From Frateuria_A sp035944355 (GTDB lineage: Bacteria > Pseudomonadota > Gammaproteobacteria > Xanthomonadales > Rhodanobacteraceae): DNA of 64,000 bases. This document shows positions 42,684 through 53,189 of the stretch, piece after piece. Where the stretch lies: assembly GCF_035944355.1 (NCBI RefSeq), contig NZ_DASZBH010000004.1, positions 62,001 to 126,000 on the forward strand, given 5' to 3'. The translations under genes were made by a program, and so were the position numbers. Under the pieces are notes generated by a model. The model was not told the origin of the DNA. It did not search any database and saw only the letters and a program-made list of their open reading frames with translations. Within the stretch, counting starts at the first letter, position 1; every line of letters starts with the position of its first letter.

Positions 42684-42985
42684 GCCTTCCGGCGAAGGCC
42701 TTGCGCGAAGCCCTGCGACCTTCTGTCCACCCAGCTCGGTTGCGCCCCAGACCTCAGTCAGGGTCAACTCTGGGGTCACCGGCGCACTGGCCCATGAGCC
42801 ACACTCTTGCCGCGCGGTGCGGCCAGCAGCGCCGCCAGCGGGTTGCGACCGCCCGGGAAGATACCGTTGCAGGCCTGAGAACAGGGCCCGCAGGGCGACG
42901 CCACCCTGTTTCCATGGCGGCGTCGCCCTGCCGCTGATCCACATCACTTGCCGGCGGCTTTTCCGCGGCCGCAGCGTCCGGCGCG
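42684..42985. other. Intergenic stretch with a strong hairpin
   Basis: 300 bases with no supported gene. The main feature is a perfect 13-bp inverted repeat, GCAGGGCGACGCC (42890-42902) and GGCGTCGCCCTGC (42919-42931), with a 16-base loop. It lies between convergent genes and may stop transcription or stabilise mRNA ends. No T-run follows. Confidence 0.6.
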
Positions 42986-44122
42986 CTATCGGTCATCGTC
43001 ATCGTCGTCATCCGCCCACGGCGGCGTCAGCCCGGTGAAATCGCCGATGACTTTGGCATCGTACGGCCCGTTCAACCGATTGAAGCCGTCGCCGGGTACG
43101 TTGAGCTTGCCCTGGGTGAAGACGATCTTCCCGTGCGGCGAAACCGCGAACACCCGTTCGTTGAACTGGTCGCTGATCAGCGTGTCGCCATCGCGCAGGC
43201 GTACCGCTCGCGTCGGCAGCGGATTGGGATTGCTGCCTGTCTGCTTGTTGGTGAAGTACTGGCCGACTACGACGTCATGGGGGTTCACCTCGACGATGCG
43301 GTTGTTGTTGGAGTCGGTGATCAACGTGTCGCCGTTGCGCAACCGACTGGCGAAGGCGGCACCGTTGACCGTGCCGCCGGCGGTGAACTGGGCCACGATG
43401 TGGCCGTGCAGCGTTACCTCGATCACCCGGTTGTTGGATTCGTCGGCGATCAGCACGTGGCCGTTTTCCAGCAGCTCGGCGCTGTTGGGATTGCTGAGCT
43501 GGTTGGCCCCGTTACCGGCCACGCCGGTGGTGCCGTACTGCCACACGACGTGGTGGAAGCGGTCGACCACGATGACGCGCTGGTTACCCTGGTCGGTGAT
43601 GATCACGTGGAAGCCCGGCTCGTCCCGGAATCCATCGAGCACCGCCGCCTGCACCGGCGTGTTCAGGCGGTTGAAACCGGCACCGGTCACCCCGGCCTTG
43701 CCGTACTGCCAGACGATGTGGCCTTCGTGGTCGACCACGAACACGCGGTTGTCCGGGCAGCCGTTGATGGGGTCGGAGCATCCGGGCAACGGCGGGCTGC
43801 TGGGCGGAATGCCGGTCCCGGAGATCAGCGTATAGCGGCCGAAGCGCTCGGCGTCGTTGGTGCCCACCACGCTGTGCGGTCCGGGCTTGTCCGAGCCGGT
43901 GCCGAATTGCCACACGATGTAGTGGGTGTGCGGATCGACCTCGATCACGCGATTGTTGAACTGATCGGCGATCAACACGTCGCCGCGCCCCATCATTCCG
44001 TGGTGCTGTACCTGCGCCGGCATCGCCGGCGACCACACGCCAGCGATGGCCAATGCGATAGCTGGTCCGAGCGCATGTCTTGCGGGGCTACGCCCGGGAC
44101 GGTTGGTGACTAGACCGCGCAT
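42986..44122 (-). CDS. Exported NHL-type beta-propeller protein
   Basis: 378 aa with an N-terminal signal segment (LGPAIALAIAGVWSPAMPAQ) and six or so repeats of about 45 residues of type GHVLIADESNNRVIEV...GHIVAQF (also GDVLIADQFNNRVIEVDPHT and HIVWQYGKAGVTGAGFNRLN). The repeats predict a beta-propeller. It ends in a run of aspartates (DDDDDDDR), possibly metal-binding. Such proteins bind partners or act on aromatic/PQQ-like substrates; no catalytic residues are evident. It probably sits in the periplasm or outside the cell. Confidence 0.7.
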   Translation of the reverse strand: MRGLVTNRPGRSPARHALGPAIALAIAGVWSPAMPAQVQHHGMMGRGDVLIADQFNNRVIEVDPHTHYIVWQFGTGSDKPGPHSVVGTNDAERFGRYTLISGTGIPPSSPPLPGCSDPINGCPDNRVFVVDHEGHIVWQYGKAGVTGAGFNRLNTPVQAAVLDGFRDEPGFHVIITDQGNQRVIVVDRFHHVVWQYGTTGVAGNGANQLSNPNSAELLENGHVLIADESNNRVIEVTLHGHIVAQFTAGGTVNGAAFASRLRNGDTLITDSNNNRIVEVNPHDVVVGQYFTNKQTGSNPNPLPTRAVRLRDGDTLISDQFNERVFAVSPHGKIVFTQGKLNVPGDGFNRLNGPYDAKVIGDFTGLTPPWADDDDDDDR

Positions 44123-44291
44123 ACGACACCTCCTTCTACGCGGGTTCCCCCTGGACTGGACGCGAAGCGGAATGCCCAGGAGTGTGCGACCGGCATCTTT
44201 GGGTGCCGGTGAAGCGGCTATCTAAAATGCCTTAAGCCAGCCGCCCCGATCGCGGGGCATGGTGGAACCCGCTTGACGCACGCAACGGCCG

Positions 44292-44723
44292 ATGGCTCAT
44301 GCGCTGGTGTTGAGCGTGTGTCTGCCGGCCGGGCACCGCCCGGTGCTCGGCCGAGCGCCGTTGCACGTGCTCGCCATCGGTTACTTCTACTCGATGCTGG
44401 TGGCGTTGGTCAGCGCGTGACGCAGCGTCACTCGGGCGGCCGTGCGCCGCTTCCTGCGGTTCGTGGTGCTGCTGCTTCTTGCCAGCGGCGGCAAGCTGTT
44501 CGACAGCCGCTGCGGCGGGATCGCCTGCGTGGGCGCGCGCCTGGGCTGGTTCCTGCTGCTCAAGGTGACGCTGGCCTTCGCCGTGCTTGGCGTGTTCGTC
44601 AACGCGGTCTGGGCCGGCGCGCGCGGGCGCATGAGCGTGTGCCGCTTCCGCCACACTCGCCGGATCGTGCTGGCGGTGATGGCGGGCATCGTGTTCCTGG
44701 CCAGGACCATGGTCTACTTGTAG
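44292..44723 (+). pseudogene. Decayed membrane gene with NnrS-like start
   Basis: The first 42 codons end RAPLHVLAIGYFYSMLVALV and then meet a TGA (44418). Around the stop a neighbouring frame reads RVTQRHSGG. Joined, this matches the NnrS membrane-protein pattern PLHxLaiGxFxSM...RVTxGHSGR, interrupted by a frameshift. After the stop the first frame stays open to 44723 with further hydrophobic helices (FLRFVVLLLLASGG, WFLLLKVTLAFAVLGVFVNA, RIVLAVMAGIVFLARTMVYL) and could be a remnant of a second membrane gene. NnrS proteins protect against nitric oxide stress. A sequencing error cannot be excluded. Confidence 0.5.
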
Positions 44724-44748
44724 GTCCATCCAGACGAGGAGAACCGCC

Positions 44749-45249
44749 ATGTCGCAAGTGAAGTTCAAGGGGGAGCCGGTCGAGGTCGCGGGAACGTTTC
44801 CGGCCAAGGGCGCGCAGGCGCCGGCGTTCACGCTCGTTGGCAACGGCCTGGGGGACGTGGCGCTGGCCAGCTATGCGGGGCAGCGCAAGGTGCTCAACAT
44901 CTTTCCCAGCATCGATACCGGCGTGTGCGCCACCTCGGTGCGGCGCTTCAACGAAGTGGCGGCCGGGCTCTCCAATACGGTGGTGCTGTGCATTTCGGCG
45001 GACCTGCCGTTCGCGCAGGCGCGCTTCTGCGGCGCCGAAGGCCTGGAGCGGGTGGTGACGCTCTCGACCATGCGCGGACGCGAGTTCCTCGACGACTACG
45101 GCGTGGCGCTGGCGACCGGTCCCCTGGCCGGGCTGGCCGCCCGGGCGGTGGTGGTGCTGGGCGAGGACAACCGCGTGCTGCATGCGCAGCTGGTCGACGA
45201 ACTGACCCACGAACCCGATTACGACGCGGCCATCAAGGCGCTGGGCTGA
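44749..45249 (+). CDS. tpx: Thiol peroxidase (atypical 2-Cys peroxiredoxin)
   Basis: 166-aa Tpx that reduces peroxides with thioredoxin. The peroxidatic cysteine lies in PSIDTGVCATSVRRFNE and the resolving cysteine in ARFCGAEGL, 34 residues apart as in E. coli Tpx. The start MSQVKFKGEPVEVAGTFP is typical; GAGGAG lies upstream. No signal peptide, so cytoplasmic or periplasm-independent. Confidence 0.95.
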   Translation: MSQVKFKGEPVEVAGTFPAKGAQAPAFTLVGNGLGDVALASYAGQRKVLNIFPSIDTGVCATSVRRFNEVAAGLSNTVVLCISADLPFAQARFCGAEGLERVVTLSTMRGREFLDDYGVALATGPLAGLAARAVVVLGEDNRVLHAQLVDELTHEPDYDAAIKALG

Positions 45250-45313
45250 AGCGAAGGCGCGTGCTCCCTTTCTCCGGCGCAGCCGGGAAGAGGGAGCCGA
45301 ACGGCGCGGAGCC

Positions 45314-45718
45314 TCAGTGGCTGACGGAGATCAGCGGCACGCCGATGCCGCGGGCTTCGGGATTCAAGCCGATGCCGTATTTCAGGCTGCGGCCGATGCG
45401 CTGGGCGTAGTCGACCATCTGCGCCGCGCCGGCTTCGTCCAGCTCCTGTGTGCAGGTGGCGCTCCACAGCGCGAGCCAGTGATCGAAATGCTCGGCGCGG
45501 ATCGGGAGCTGGCGATGCACGGCCATCGGGTTGCCGCGATAGCTGGCCGCACGCAGCGCCACCGAGCACCAGAACGAGGTGAGCAGGCGCTTGTGTTCGG
45601 GCCAGTCGTGCACCGCCGGATTGAATACCGGGCCGAGCACGGGATCGGCGGTGACCTTGTCGTAGAAGCGGTCGACCAGGCGGGCGATCGCCTCTTCGGT
45701 GAGCGTGGTATCTGACAT
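45314..45718 (-). CDS. Group III truncated haemoglobin
   Basis: 134-aa small globin starting MSDTTLTEEAIARLVDRFYD. Typical group III features include VTADPVLGPVFNPAVHDWPE, the FWCSVALRAASYRGNP segment and the proximal-histidine region PIRAEHFDHWLALW. These proteins bind O2, NO or peroxide. It lies convergent to tpx and close to the nnrS-like relic, suggesting a former redox/NO-stress grouping. Confidence 0.85.
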   Translation of the reverse strand: MSDTTLTEEAIARLVDRFYDKVTADPVLGPVFNPAVHDWPEHKRLLTSFWCSVALRAASYRGNPMAVHRQLPIRAEHFDHWLALWSATCTQELDEAGAAQMVDYAQRIGRSLKYGIGLNPEARGIGVPLISVSH

Positions 45719-46039
45719 GGGATCGTTCGATGGGGACCCTGGCGCCGCGGGCGACGCCGGGGGCACAGCTTACTTGAGGGTCAGCGCGCCCTTCATTAAG
45801 GCGGCATGGCCGGGAACGAGGAGAAGAACCGATAGGGCCGGCCGGTCTTGCGCGCGTCAGCTACATGCACACCGACTGCGTCGAAGTCTCCCGGCGGACG
45901 GGTTTCACGAAGGCCACTTCCTGGTCATCGACCGTGACGAGCGGATCGACTGCCCCCGTGCGTGGGCGATCCTGAATGAGTTCTCCTCCGTTGTGGGAGA
46001 GGGTGTGACGCGCCGATTGGGGCGCTCTCGGGCGCGCCA
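45719..46039. other. Intergenic stretch, nothing recognised
   Basis: About 320 bases with no convincing gene, terminator or repeat. It separates the truncated globin gene from the end of the iron permease gene. Confidence 0.5.
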
Positions 46040-47992
46040 TCAACCGCGCGACGTCCGCAGGTTCAGCGCATAGCCCACCGCCAGCACCAGCGCCACCGTC
46101 AGTTGCGCGCTCATCGACTGCCAGGTCGGATAGATCCCCAGCAGCTCGATGCGCGGCAACGGCGCGGCATGCACGCCGATCCACCCGGCCTCCTGCAGCG
46201 CGGCGATGCCCTTGCCGGTGAGCACGAAGGCGAGCAGCGCGATCAGCATGGAACTCGCCGAGAAGAACTTGCCCAGCGGCAGCCGCCGGCTGGTGCGCAG
46301 CAGCAGCCAGGCGATCGCGGCGAGCGTGACCGCGCCCACGCCGATGCCGGCCAGCAGCCAGGCGCGCGGACCCTCGTTCCACATCGCCACGTAGAACAGG
46401 ATCGTCTCGAACACCTCGCGGTAGACCGAGATGAAGGCCAGGCCGAACAGGAACCAGGCCGAGCGGTCCAGCGTCGCGGCCATCTTTGCCTTCAGGTAGC
46501 TCTGCCAGCGGCCGCCCACGCTCTTGCGGTGCATCCACAGGCCCACGCACAGCAGCACCGCGGCGGCGAACAGCGAGGACAGCCCTTCGGTGAGCTCGCG
46601 CCCGGCGCCGCTGATCGCCACCGCGTAGCTGGCCACGGCCCAGGTGGCGAGGCCGGCGAGCAGGGCCAGACTCCAGCCCAGATGCACGTAGCGCAGCATG
46701 GCGGGGCGCTCGGCCTTGCGCAGGAAGGCCAGCAGCGCGACCACCACCAGCAGCGCTTCCAGTCCCTCGCGCACGAGGATGGTCCAGGCGCCCAGGAAGG
46801 TCGACGCGGCATCGGCCGTACCGCCGCTCAGGGTGGCCTGGGCGCGTTGCAGCAGGGCGTCGGCCTCGTGCTGCCGGGCCAGTACCTCGGCCTCGGCCCC
46901 GTTGCCGGCGACCGCAGTGCGGTAGGCGCCCATGGCGGTTTCCAGCCGCGCGCGCAGCGCGGCGTCGCGTGCGTCCAGCTGCGGTTCGACCGGCTCCACG
47001 CCATCCAGGTAGGCCGACAGCGCCAGCCGTTGCGCCTCGGCGGCGTCGCCGTGCCGGTGCGCGGCCAGGCTCGCGGCCAGTCGTTCGCGCGCCAGCGTGA
47101 GGCCGGCGGCGGATTTAGGCAGCGCGTCCGGATGCGCGCGCAGGTAGCCCAGGATCGCGCGTGCCTGCCGTTCGCCCAGCACGGGCGCCAGCTGCGCCAC
47201 GCGTGCGCGCGAAAGTTCGTCCAGGTTGTCCAGCCGCGCCCGTGCCGTCGCGCTGTGCTGCCAGGCCTGCGCGCCGTCGCGCGCCTCGGCGGCGTAGGCC
47301 AGGGTGCCGACGTAGTAGGCCAGCGACCAGCGGTCCTCGACCGGCAGGCGGTCGGCGTAGCCGGCCATCGCGGTGCCCTTGACGCCCTGGCTGACGGCTT
47401 CGAACAGCGACAACGCGCTGCGCTGGTCGGCGCGCGTGCGGTCGGTGAAGTCGATCGGCGGCGGGTCGAGCGCACGGCCGGCCGGCCCGTCGCCCTGGCC
47501 GCCTACGCCGTGGCAGGCGGCACAGTTCTGCCGGTACAGCGTGGCGCCGCGGGCCAGGTCGGGCGTCTGCGCCGGGGCGGTCGGCACCGGATAGGCGGCC
47601 AGCAAGGCATCGGCCAGCGCGTGGGCCTGGCTGGCGACATCGCGGGTGGGCGCCCTGGCATCGATCGCCTGCGCCAGGCGCGTGGCCTGCGCCTGCAATG
47701 CCGGCGTGGCCGTGCCGGGCGGCAGTTGCGCGATGCGCTGGCGCACGGTGCCGGCGAACTCGCGCATCTCGGCGAACTCCGAGGCGCTCTGCACCTGGCC
47801 GTCGCGCACGGCGCCGGCATAGTCGGTGGCCAGGTAATCGAGCATCTGCCAGGTCTGGCTGACCGCGGCCGGCGCCGGGGTGTTGGCCGTGGCGGGCGAG
47901 GGCGGCGGGGCTTGGGCGAAGGCAGGGCATCCGGACACCAGCAGAACGGCAGTCAACGTCCGGATCGTCCACTTGTTGAGAATGCCTATCAT
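46040..47992 (-). CDS. Cytochrome c-FTR1 fusion iron permease
   Basis: 650 aa. A signal peptide (about 1-27) is followed by an alpha-helical region and a c-type haem domain (GATLYRQNCAACHGVGGQGD, residues about 140-160), then a helical spacer. The C-terminal FTR1 permease domain has seven membrane helices, with iron-exchange motifs LVREGLEALLVV and SVYREVFETILFY (RExxE type). It would oxidise or sense Fe2+ at the periplasmic domain and import iron through the inner membrane. The haem-domain fusion replaces the separate EfeO/EfeB partners of E. coli. The start ATG at 47992 lacks a clear ribosome site. Confidence 0.85.
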   Translation of the reverse strand: MIGILNKWTIRTLTAVLLVSGCPAFAQAPPPSPATANTPAPAAVSQTWQMLDYLATDYAGAVRDGQVQSASEFAEMREFAGTVRQRIAQLPPGTATPALQAQATRLAQAIDARAPTRDVASQAHALADALLAAYPVPTAPAQTPDLARGATLYRQNCAACHGVGGQGDGPAGRALDPPPIDFTDRTRADQRSALSLFEAVSQGVKGTAMAGYADRLPVEDRWSLAYYVGTLAYAAEARDGAQAWQHSATARARLDNLDELSRARVAQLAPVLGERQARAILGYLRAHPDALPKSAAGLTLARERLAASLAAHRHGDAAEAQRLALSAYLDGVEPVEPQLDARDAALRARLETAMGAYRTAVAGNGAEAEVLARQHEADALLQRAQATLSGGTADAASTFLGAWTILVREGLEALLVVVALLAFLRKAERPAMLRYVHLGWSLALLAGLATWAVASYAVAISGAGRELTEGLSSLFAAAVLLCVGLWMHRKSVGGRWQSYLKAKMAATLDRSAWFLFGLAFISVYREVFETILFYVAMWNEGPRAWLLAGIGVGAVTLAAIAWLLLRTSRRLPLGKFFSASSMLIALLAFVLTGKGIAALQEAGWIGVHAAPLPRIELLGIYPTWQSMSAQLTVALVLAVGYALNLRTSRG

Positions 47993-48100
47993 TGTCACAG
48001 TATAGGCTGTAACCGCGTGCGGGGCGGTGGCCGTGTCCGGATGCCGCAGCGTCGGCCCTCCCGGCGCGTGGGCGGCGCCCATTCCGGCGCCTCCAGACCG

Positions 48101-48134
48101 AAAAAAGGCCGGGACCCTCGCGGATCCCGGCCTT
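48101..48134 (-). terminator. Rho-independent terminator of gapA
   Basis: On the minus strand GGCCGGGA-type arms (GGCCGGGATCC...GGTCCCGGCC) form a stem followed by TTTTTT. It lies 40 bases after the gapA stop. Confidence 0.85.
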
Positions 48135-48173
48135 CCTGCATGCGATGGCTTCCGTCGAGGAAGCCGCCCGCTC

Positions 48174-49175
<1,002 letters not shown>

Positions 49176-49364
49176 GGGCGTTTGCTTCCTCTGGTTCGGT
49201 GAAGACGGCTGGCGGCCCGCCGGGTCGCCAGAGAACGCGCATTTTAGCCTGAAGCCGCGTTCGGCTCCGGCACAGAGATAGCTGCCCAGGCACGTATCCC
49301 GTCATCGGCCGTTTGCGCCTGCTCGTGCGAGGATCATCTCCGGCCGCCAGCCGGAGCCGATGCC

Positions 49365-50225
49365 ATGCAAGCGAACATCACGCCGTTCTTCGATGTGGCC
49401 ACTTCGACCTGGACCTACCTGGTGCGCGACCCGGCCGGCGCCGAGGCGGCGATCATCGATCCGGTGCTCGACTTCGACCCGGCCAGCGGCGCGGTGGGCC
49501 ACGCCGGCGCGGCCGCCGTGCTGGCAGCGGCCGAACGCGCGGGTGCACGCGTTCGCTGGATCCTGGAGACCCACGCGCACGCCGATCACCTGTCCGCCGC
49601 GCACTGGCTGAAGGAGCGCACCGGCGCCTGCACTGCGATCGGCGCCGGCATCGAGCAGATGCAGGCGACCTTCCGCCATCGGCTGGGCCTGGATGCGGCC
49701 GAGCCCGGCCTCGACGGCCGCGCGTTCGACCGCCTGCTGCACGACGGCGACGAGCTGCCGCTGGGAAACCTCCTCGTCCGTGTCGTCGCCACGCCCGGCC
49801 ACACGCCGGACAGCTTGAGCTACCTGGTCGGCGACGCGGTGTTCGTGGGGGACACGCTGTTCTCGCCCGCCGCCGGCTCGGCGCGTTGCGACTTCCCCGG
49901 CGGCGATGCGCATGCGCTGTTCCATTCGGTCTGGCGCATCTATGGCCTGCCCGCCATCCGCATGTTCCTGGCGCACGACTACCCGCCCGAAGGCACGGCG
50001 CCGCGCGCGGAGGTATCCATCGCCGAGCAGCGGGCGCACAACAGCCACATCCGCGAGGGCGTGGAAGAGGGCGTGTTCGTCGCCATGCGCCGTCAGCGCG
50101 ACGCCGGCCTGGCGCCGCCGCGGCTGCTTTGGCCCGCGCTGCAGGTGAACATCCGCGGTGGGCGCCTGCCGCCGCCGGAGGCCAACGGCCAGCGCTATCT
50201 CAAGCTGCCGCTGCGAACGGATTGA
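49365..50225 (+). CDS. MBL-fold hydrolase (persulfide dioxygenase/glyoxalase II-like)
   Basis: 286-aa metallo-beta-lactamase-fold protein. The metal motif HxHxDH is in ILETHAHADHLSAAHWL, with further ligands in VVATPGHTPDSLSYLVGD, FVGDTLFSPAAGSARCDFPG and FLAHDYPP. The layout, with a single effective iron site and a C-terminal PEANGQRYLKLPLR, matches the ETHE1/BlhA-like group that oxidises glutathione persulfide. Substrate is inferred from resemblance. Confidence 0.82.
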   Translation: MQANITPFFDVATSTWTYLVRDPAGAEAAIIDPVLDFDPASGAVGHAGAAAVLAAAERAGARVRWILETHAHADHLSAAHWLKERTGACTAIGAGIEQMQATFRHRLGLDAAEPGLDGRAFDRLLHDGDELPLGNLLVRVVATPGHTPDSLSYLVGDAVFVGDTLFSPAAGSARCDFPGGDAHALFHSVWRIYGLPAIRMFLAHDYPPEGTAPRAEVSIAEQRAHNSHIREGVEEGVFVAMRRQRDAGLAPPRLLWPALQVNIRGGRLPPPEANGQRYLKLPLRTD

Positions 50226-50270
50226 TCGACGCGTGGCAAACTCCCCGGCCGTTTTTCCAATGTGCACACC

Positions 50271-51068
50271 ATGATCAGCCCGCGCCGCCATGCCGTTTTC
50301 CTGCTCGCCTGCTTCCTGCTGGTTCCCGACGCCCATGCGTGGGGCCCCGATGGCCACCGCATCGTGGCCGAGCTGGCGCAGCGTCACCTGAGCCCCGCCG
50401 CCGAGGCGCAGGTCGAGCGGCTGCTCGCGCCCGAACATACGTGCCGCCTGGCCGACGTCGCCACCTGGGCCGACGACATCCAGGACGACCCCGCGCAGCA
50501 GTCGCTGTGGAAGGCCACGCGCAGCCTGCACTACATCAACTTCCGCGATCGCCAGTGCCACTACGAGCCGCCGCGCGACTGCCCGGACGGCCACTGCGTG
50601 GTCGGCGCGCTGGACCACTACGTCGCCGTGCTCGGCGACCGCCACCAGAGCGACGAGGCGCGCCGCGAGGCGCTGAAGTTCGTCGTGCACTTCGTCGGCG
50701 ACGTGCACCAGCCGCTGCACGCCGGCTACCGCGACGACAAGGGCGGCAACACCTACCAGGTGCAGTTCGAGGGCAAGGGCAGCAACCTGCACCGGGTGTG
50801 GGATTCGGGCCTGTTGCGCAGCCGCGCCCTGGCATGGCAGGACTACGCGCGGCAGTTGGACGCCCGCGGCCCAGTCGCGCTGCCGCCGGCCTCGGCCGCG
50901 CCCTATGCGGCCTGGGCCGAGGAATCCTGCCGGCTCACCCGCGACATCTATCCGGACGGCCATACGATAGGGGCGCCCTACGTGCAGGCCGAGCTCCCGC
51001 TGGCCGAACGGCGCCTGCGCGAGGCCGGCCGGCGCCTGGCCGCATTGCTCAACCGCACGCTCGGCTGA
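50271..51068 (+). CDS. S1/P1-type nuclease
   Basis: 265-aa secreted phosphodiesterase. A signal peptide ends at DAHA, and the mature chain starts WGPDGHRIVAELAQRHL; the N-terminal Trp and His are zinc ligands in this family. Further ligands appear in DVATWADDI, LHYINF, VVHFVGDVHQPLHAGYRDDKGG and NLHRVWD. Such enzymes cut single-stranded DNA and RNA and remove 3'-phosphates. The ATG at 50271 is preferred over a GTG three codons upstream. Confidence 0.9.
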   Translation: MISPRRHAVFLLACFLLVPDAHAWGPDGHRIVAELAQRHLSPAAEAQVERLLAPEHTCRLADVATWADDIQDDPAQQSLWKATRSLHYINFRDRQCHYEPPRDCPDGHCVVGALDHYVAVLGDRHQSDEARREALKFVVHFVGDVHQPLHAGYRDDKGGNTYQVQFEGKGSNLHRVWDSGLLRSRALAWQDYARQLDARGPVALPPASAAPYAAWAEESCRLTRDIYPDGHTIGAPYVQAELPLAERRLREAGRRLAALLNRTLG

Positions 51069-51153
51069 GCCCGTGCGCGACGGCCGTCGCAGCCCGCGTT
51101 GCATACGATTGCAGCGCGCTCGCGGCGCCGCCGGCATCTGCTAGCCTGCCGGC

Positions 51154-52626
51154 ATGAACCCCGAAAACCACTTGCGTCGCACCAAGATCGTCGCCACCCT
51201 GGGTCCCGCCACCGACTCACCCGGCATGCTCGAGCGGATCATCGCCGAGGGCGTGGACGTGGTCCGCCTGAACCTCTCCCATGGCCAGCCGCAGGACCAT
51301 CGCGCCCGCGCCACGGCGGTGCGCGACGCCGCCGCGGCCGTCGGGCGCGAGGTCGGCATCCTGGCCGACCTGCAGGGTCCGAAAATCCGCATCGAGAAGT
51401 TCGCCAACGGACCGATCGAATTGCAGCCGGGCGATCCGTTCGTGCTCGACTGCTCGCCCGGTGCCCCGCCGGGCGACCGCACCCGCGTCGGCGTGAGCTA
51501 CCACCAGCTGCCGCAGGACGTGGTCGCCGGCGACGTGCTGCTGCTGGACGACGGCCTGGTCGCACTGCGCGTGGTCGAGGTCGCCGGCGCGCAGGTGCGC
51601 TGCGAGGTGCTGATCGGCGGCCGGCTTTCCGACCGCAAGGGGCTCAACCGCCAGGGCGGCGGCCTGTCGGTGGCGGCGCTGTCGGACAAGGATCGGGCCG
51701 ACATCAAGCTGGCGGCCGAGATCGGCGCCGATTTCCTTGCCGTCTCGTTCGTGCGCTCGGCCGAGGACATGGAAACCGCGCGCCGCCTGCTGCGCGAGGC
51801 CGACGGCCACGGCGCGCTGGTGGCCAAGATCGAGCGCGCCGATGCGATCCCCATGCTGGGCGAGATCATCGATGCCTCCGACGCCGTGATGGTCGCCCGC
51901 GGCGACCTGGGCGTGGAGATCGGCGACGCCGAACTGCCCGGCCTGCAGAAGAAGATCATCCGCGAGGCAGTGGCGCGCAACCGCGCGGTGATCACCGCCA
52001 CCCAGATGCTGCAGTCGATGGTGACCGCGCCGATCCCGACCCGCGCCGAGGTGCTCGACGTCGCCAACGCGGTGATCGACGGCACCGACGCGGTGATGCT
52101 CTCGCAGGAGACCGCCGCCGGCGCGCACCCCGATGTGGCGGTGGCCGCCATGCGCCGCATCTGCCTGGGCGCCGAGCGCCAGTTCGAACCGAAGGAAGAC
52201 CTGGCCTCCGCCGGGCACCGGCTGGACCGCGCCGACCAGGCGATCGCGCTGGCCGCGATGGTGCTGGCCGGCCAGCTAGGCGTGCGCGCATTGATCGCGC
52301 TGACCGAGTCGGGCGCCACCGCGCAATGGCTGTCGCGCTACCGCAGCGCGGTGCCGATCTACGCACTCTCGCCGGCCGCCGATGCGCGCCGGCGCATGCT
52401 GCTGCTGCGCGACGTGCAGCCGGTGGCGTTCGACCAGGTGAGCCAGAGTTCGGCCGCCAACGCGCGCGAAGCCGTGCGCCAGCTGTTCGCGCTGGGCAAG
52501 CTGGCCGAAGGCGACCGCGTGGTGCTGACCCAGGGCGACCGCGTCGGCGCCGGCGGCGGCACCAACACGCTCAAGCTGCTGCTGGTCGGCGCCGAGGGCA
52601 TCGTGGAAAGCCTGCGCGATCTTTGA
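51154..52626 (+). CDS. pyk: Pyruvate kinase
   Basis: 490-aa glycolytic enzyme converting phosphoenolpyruvate and ADP to pyruvate and ATP. Motifs include RRTKIVATLGPATDSPGML, VVRLNLSHG, ILADLQGPKIRIEKF, VAKIERADAI, MVARGDLGVEIG and TATQMLQSMVTAPIPTRAEV. The C-terminal allosteric domain (about 350-490) is present. It resembles PykA-type enzymes. It is followed by a repeat-rich intergenic region. Confidence 0.95.
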   Translation: MNPENHLRRTKIVATLGPATDSPGMLERIIAEGVDVVRLNLSHGQPQDHRARATAVRDAAAAVGREVGILADLQGPKIRIEKFANGPIELQPGDPFVLDCSPGAPPGDRTRVGVSYHQLPQDVVAGDVLLLDDGLVALRVVEVAGAQVRCEVLIGGRLSDRKGLNRQGGGLSVAALSDKDRADIKLAAEIGADFLAVSFVRSAEDMETARRLLREADGHGALVAKIERADAIPMLGEIIDASDAVMVARGDLGVEIGDAELPGLQKKIIREAVARNRAVITATQMLQSMVTAPIPTRAEVLDVANAVIDGTDAVMLSQETAAGAHPDVAVAAMRRICLGAERQFEPKEDLASAGHRLDRADQAIALAAMVLAGQLGVRALIALTESGATAQWLSRYRSAVPIYALSPAADARRRMLLLRDVQPVAFDQVSQSSAANAREAVRQLFALGKLAEGDRVVLTQGDRVGAGGGTNTLKLLLVGAEGIVESLRDL

Positions 52627-53189
52627 AGCCGAGGCGCGCTTGAACCCTCTCCCTTTCGGGGAGGGGCAACGGTGATGGCCGGGGCTCGCGGGAAGAGCCC
52701 AACGAAACCAGGCACGCACCAGTCCATTTCCCGCAAGCCCCGCCCCTCACCCCAACCCTCTCCCCGGAGGGGAGAGGGAGCAGAGCCGTCGCACTGTCTG
52801 GCCGAGCGCACCCTTTTCTCGCCTCAGCTCCCGAGCGCCCGCGGCAAAGCGGCTGCAGGTCCTCTATGAGCAAGAGACCGACCCGGCAAGGCGTAAAGGC
52901 ACCTGGCTTTTATCTCTCACCGGGCTTAGCCAGGCCGTTTCTTTGGTTACTTTCTTTACTCAGGGCATCCTGCCCCTCGCCCTTCGGGCCAGCTTCGCTG
53001 TTCGCCCGCGCTCCGGGCGCGGGCGTGGGCCAGCAAAGAAAGTGACCCGAGCGCCGCAGGCGATCGGAAGCTCTTCGCAGAAGACAGCACCACACCAGCT
53101 TCCCCGCGAGCAACATTTCCGGAGGGAGGGAGGCCGGCCGTGCTCACGATGACGGCGCTACACTGCGCCCCCATGCCCAGGAGGTCGCC
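52627..53189. repeat. Repeat-rich intergenic region (palindromes plus inverted-repeat copy A)
   Basis: 563 bases without a gene. It holds two short GC palindromes (AACCCTCTCCCTTTCGGGGA near 52641; CCCTCTCCCCGGAGGGGAGA near 52759) and, at about 52913-53080, copy A of a longer repeat. Copy A (CTTAGCCAGGCCGTTTCTTT ... GTGACCCGAGCGCCGCAGGC) recurs as the reverse complement at about 54924-55106. Confidence 0.8.

Noticed and set aside
53041..53150. Short frame containing KKVTRAPQAIGSS
   Set aside because: This peptide comes from the intergenic repeat, recurs in its inverted copy, and is a typical spurious call.
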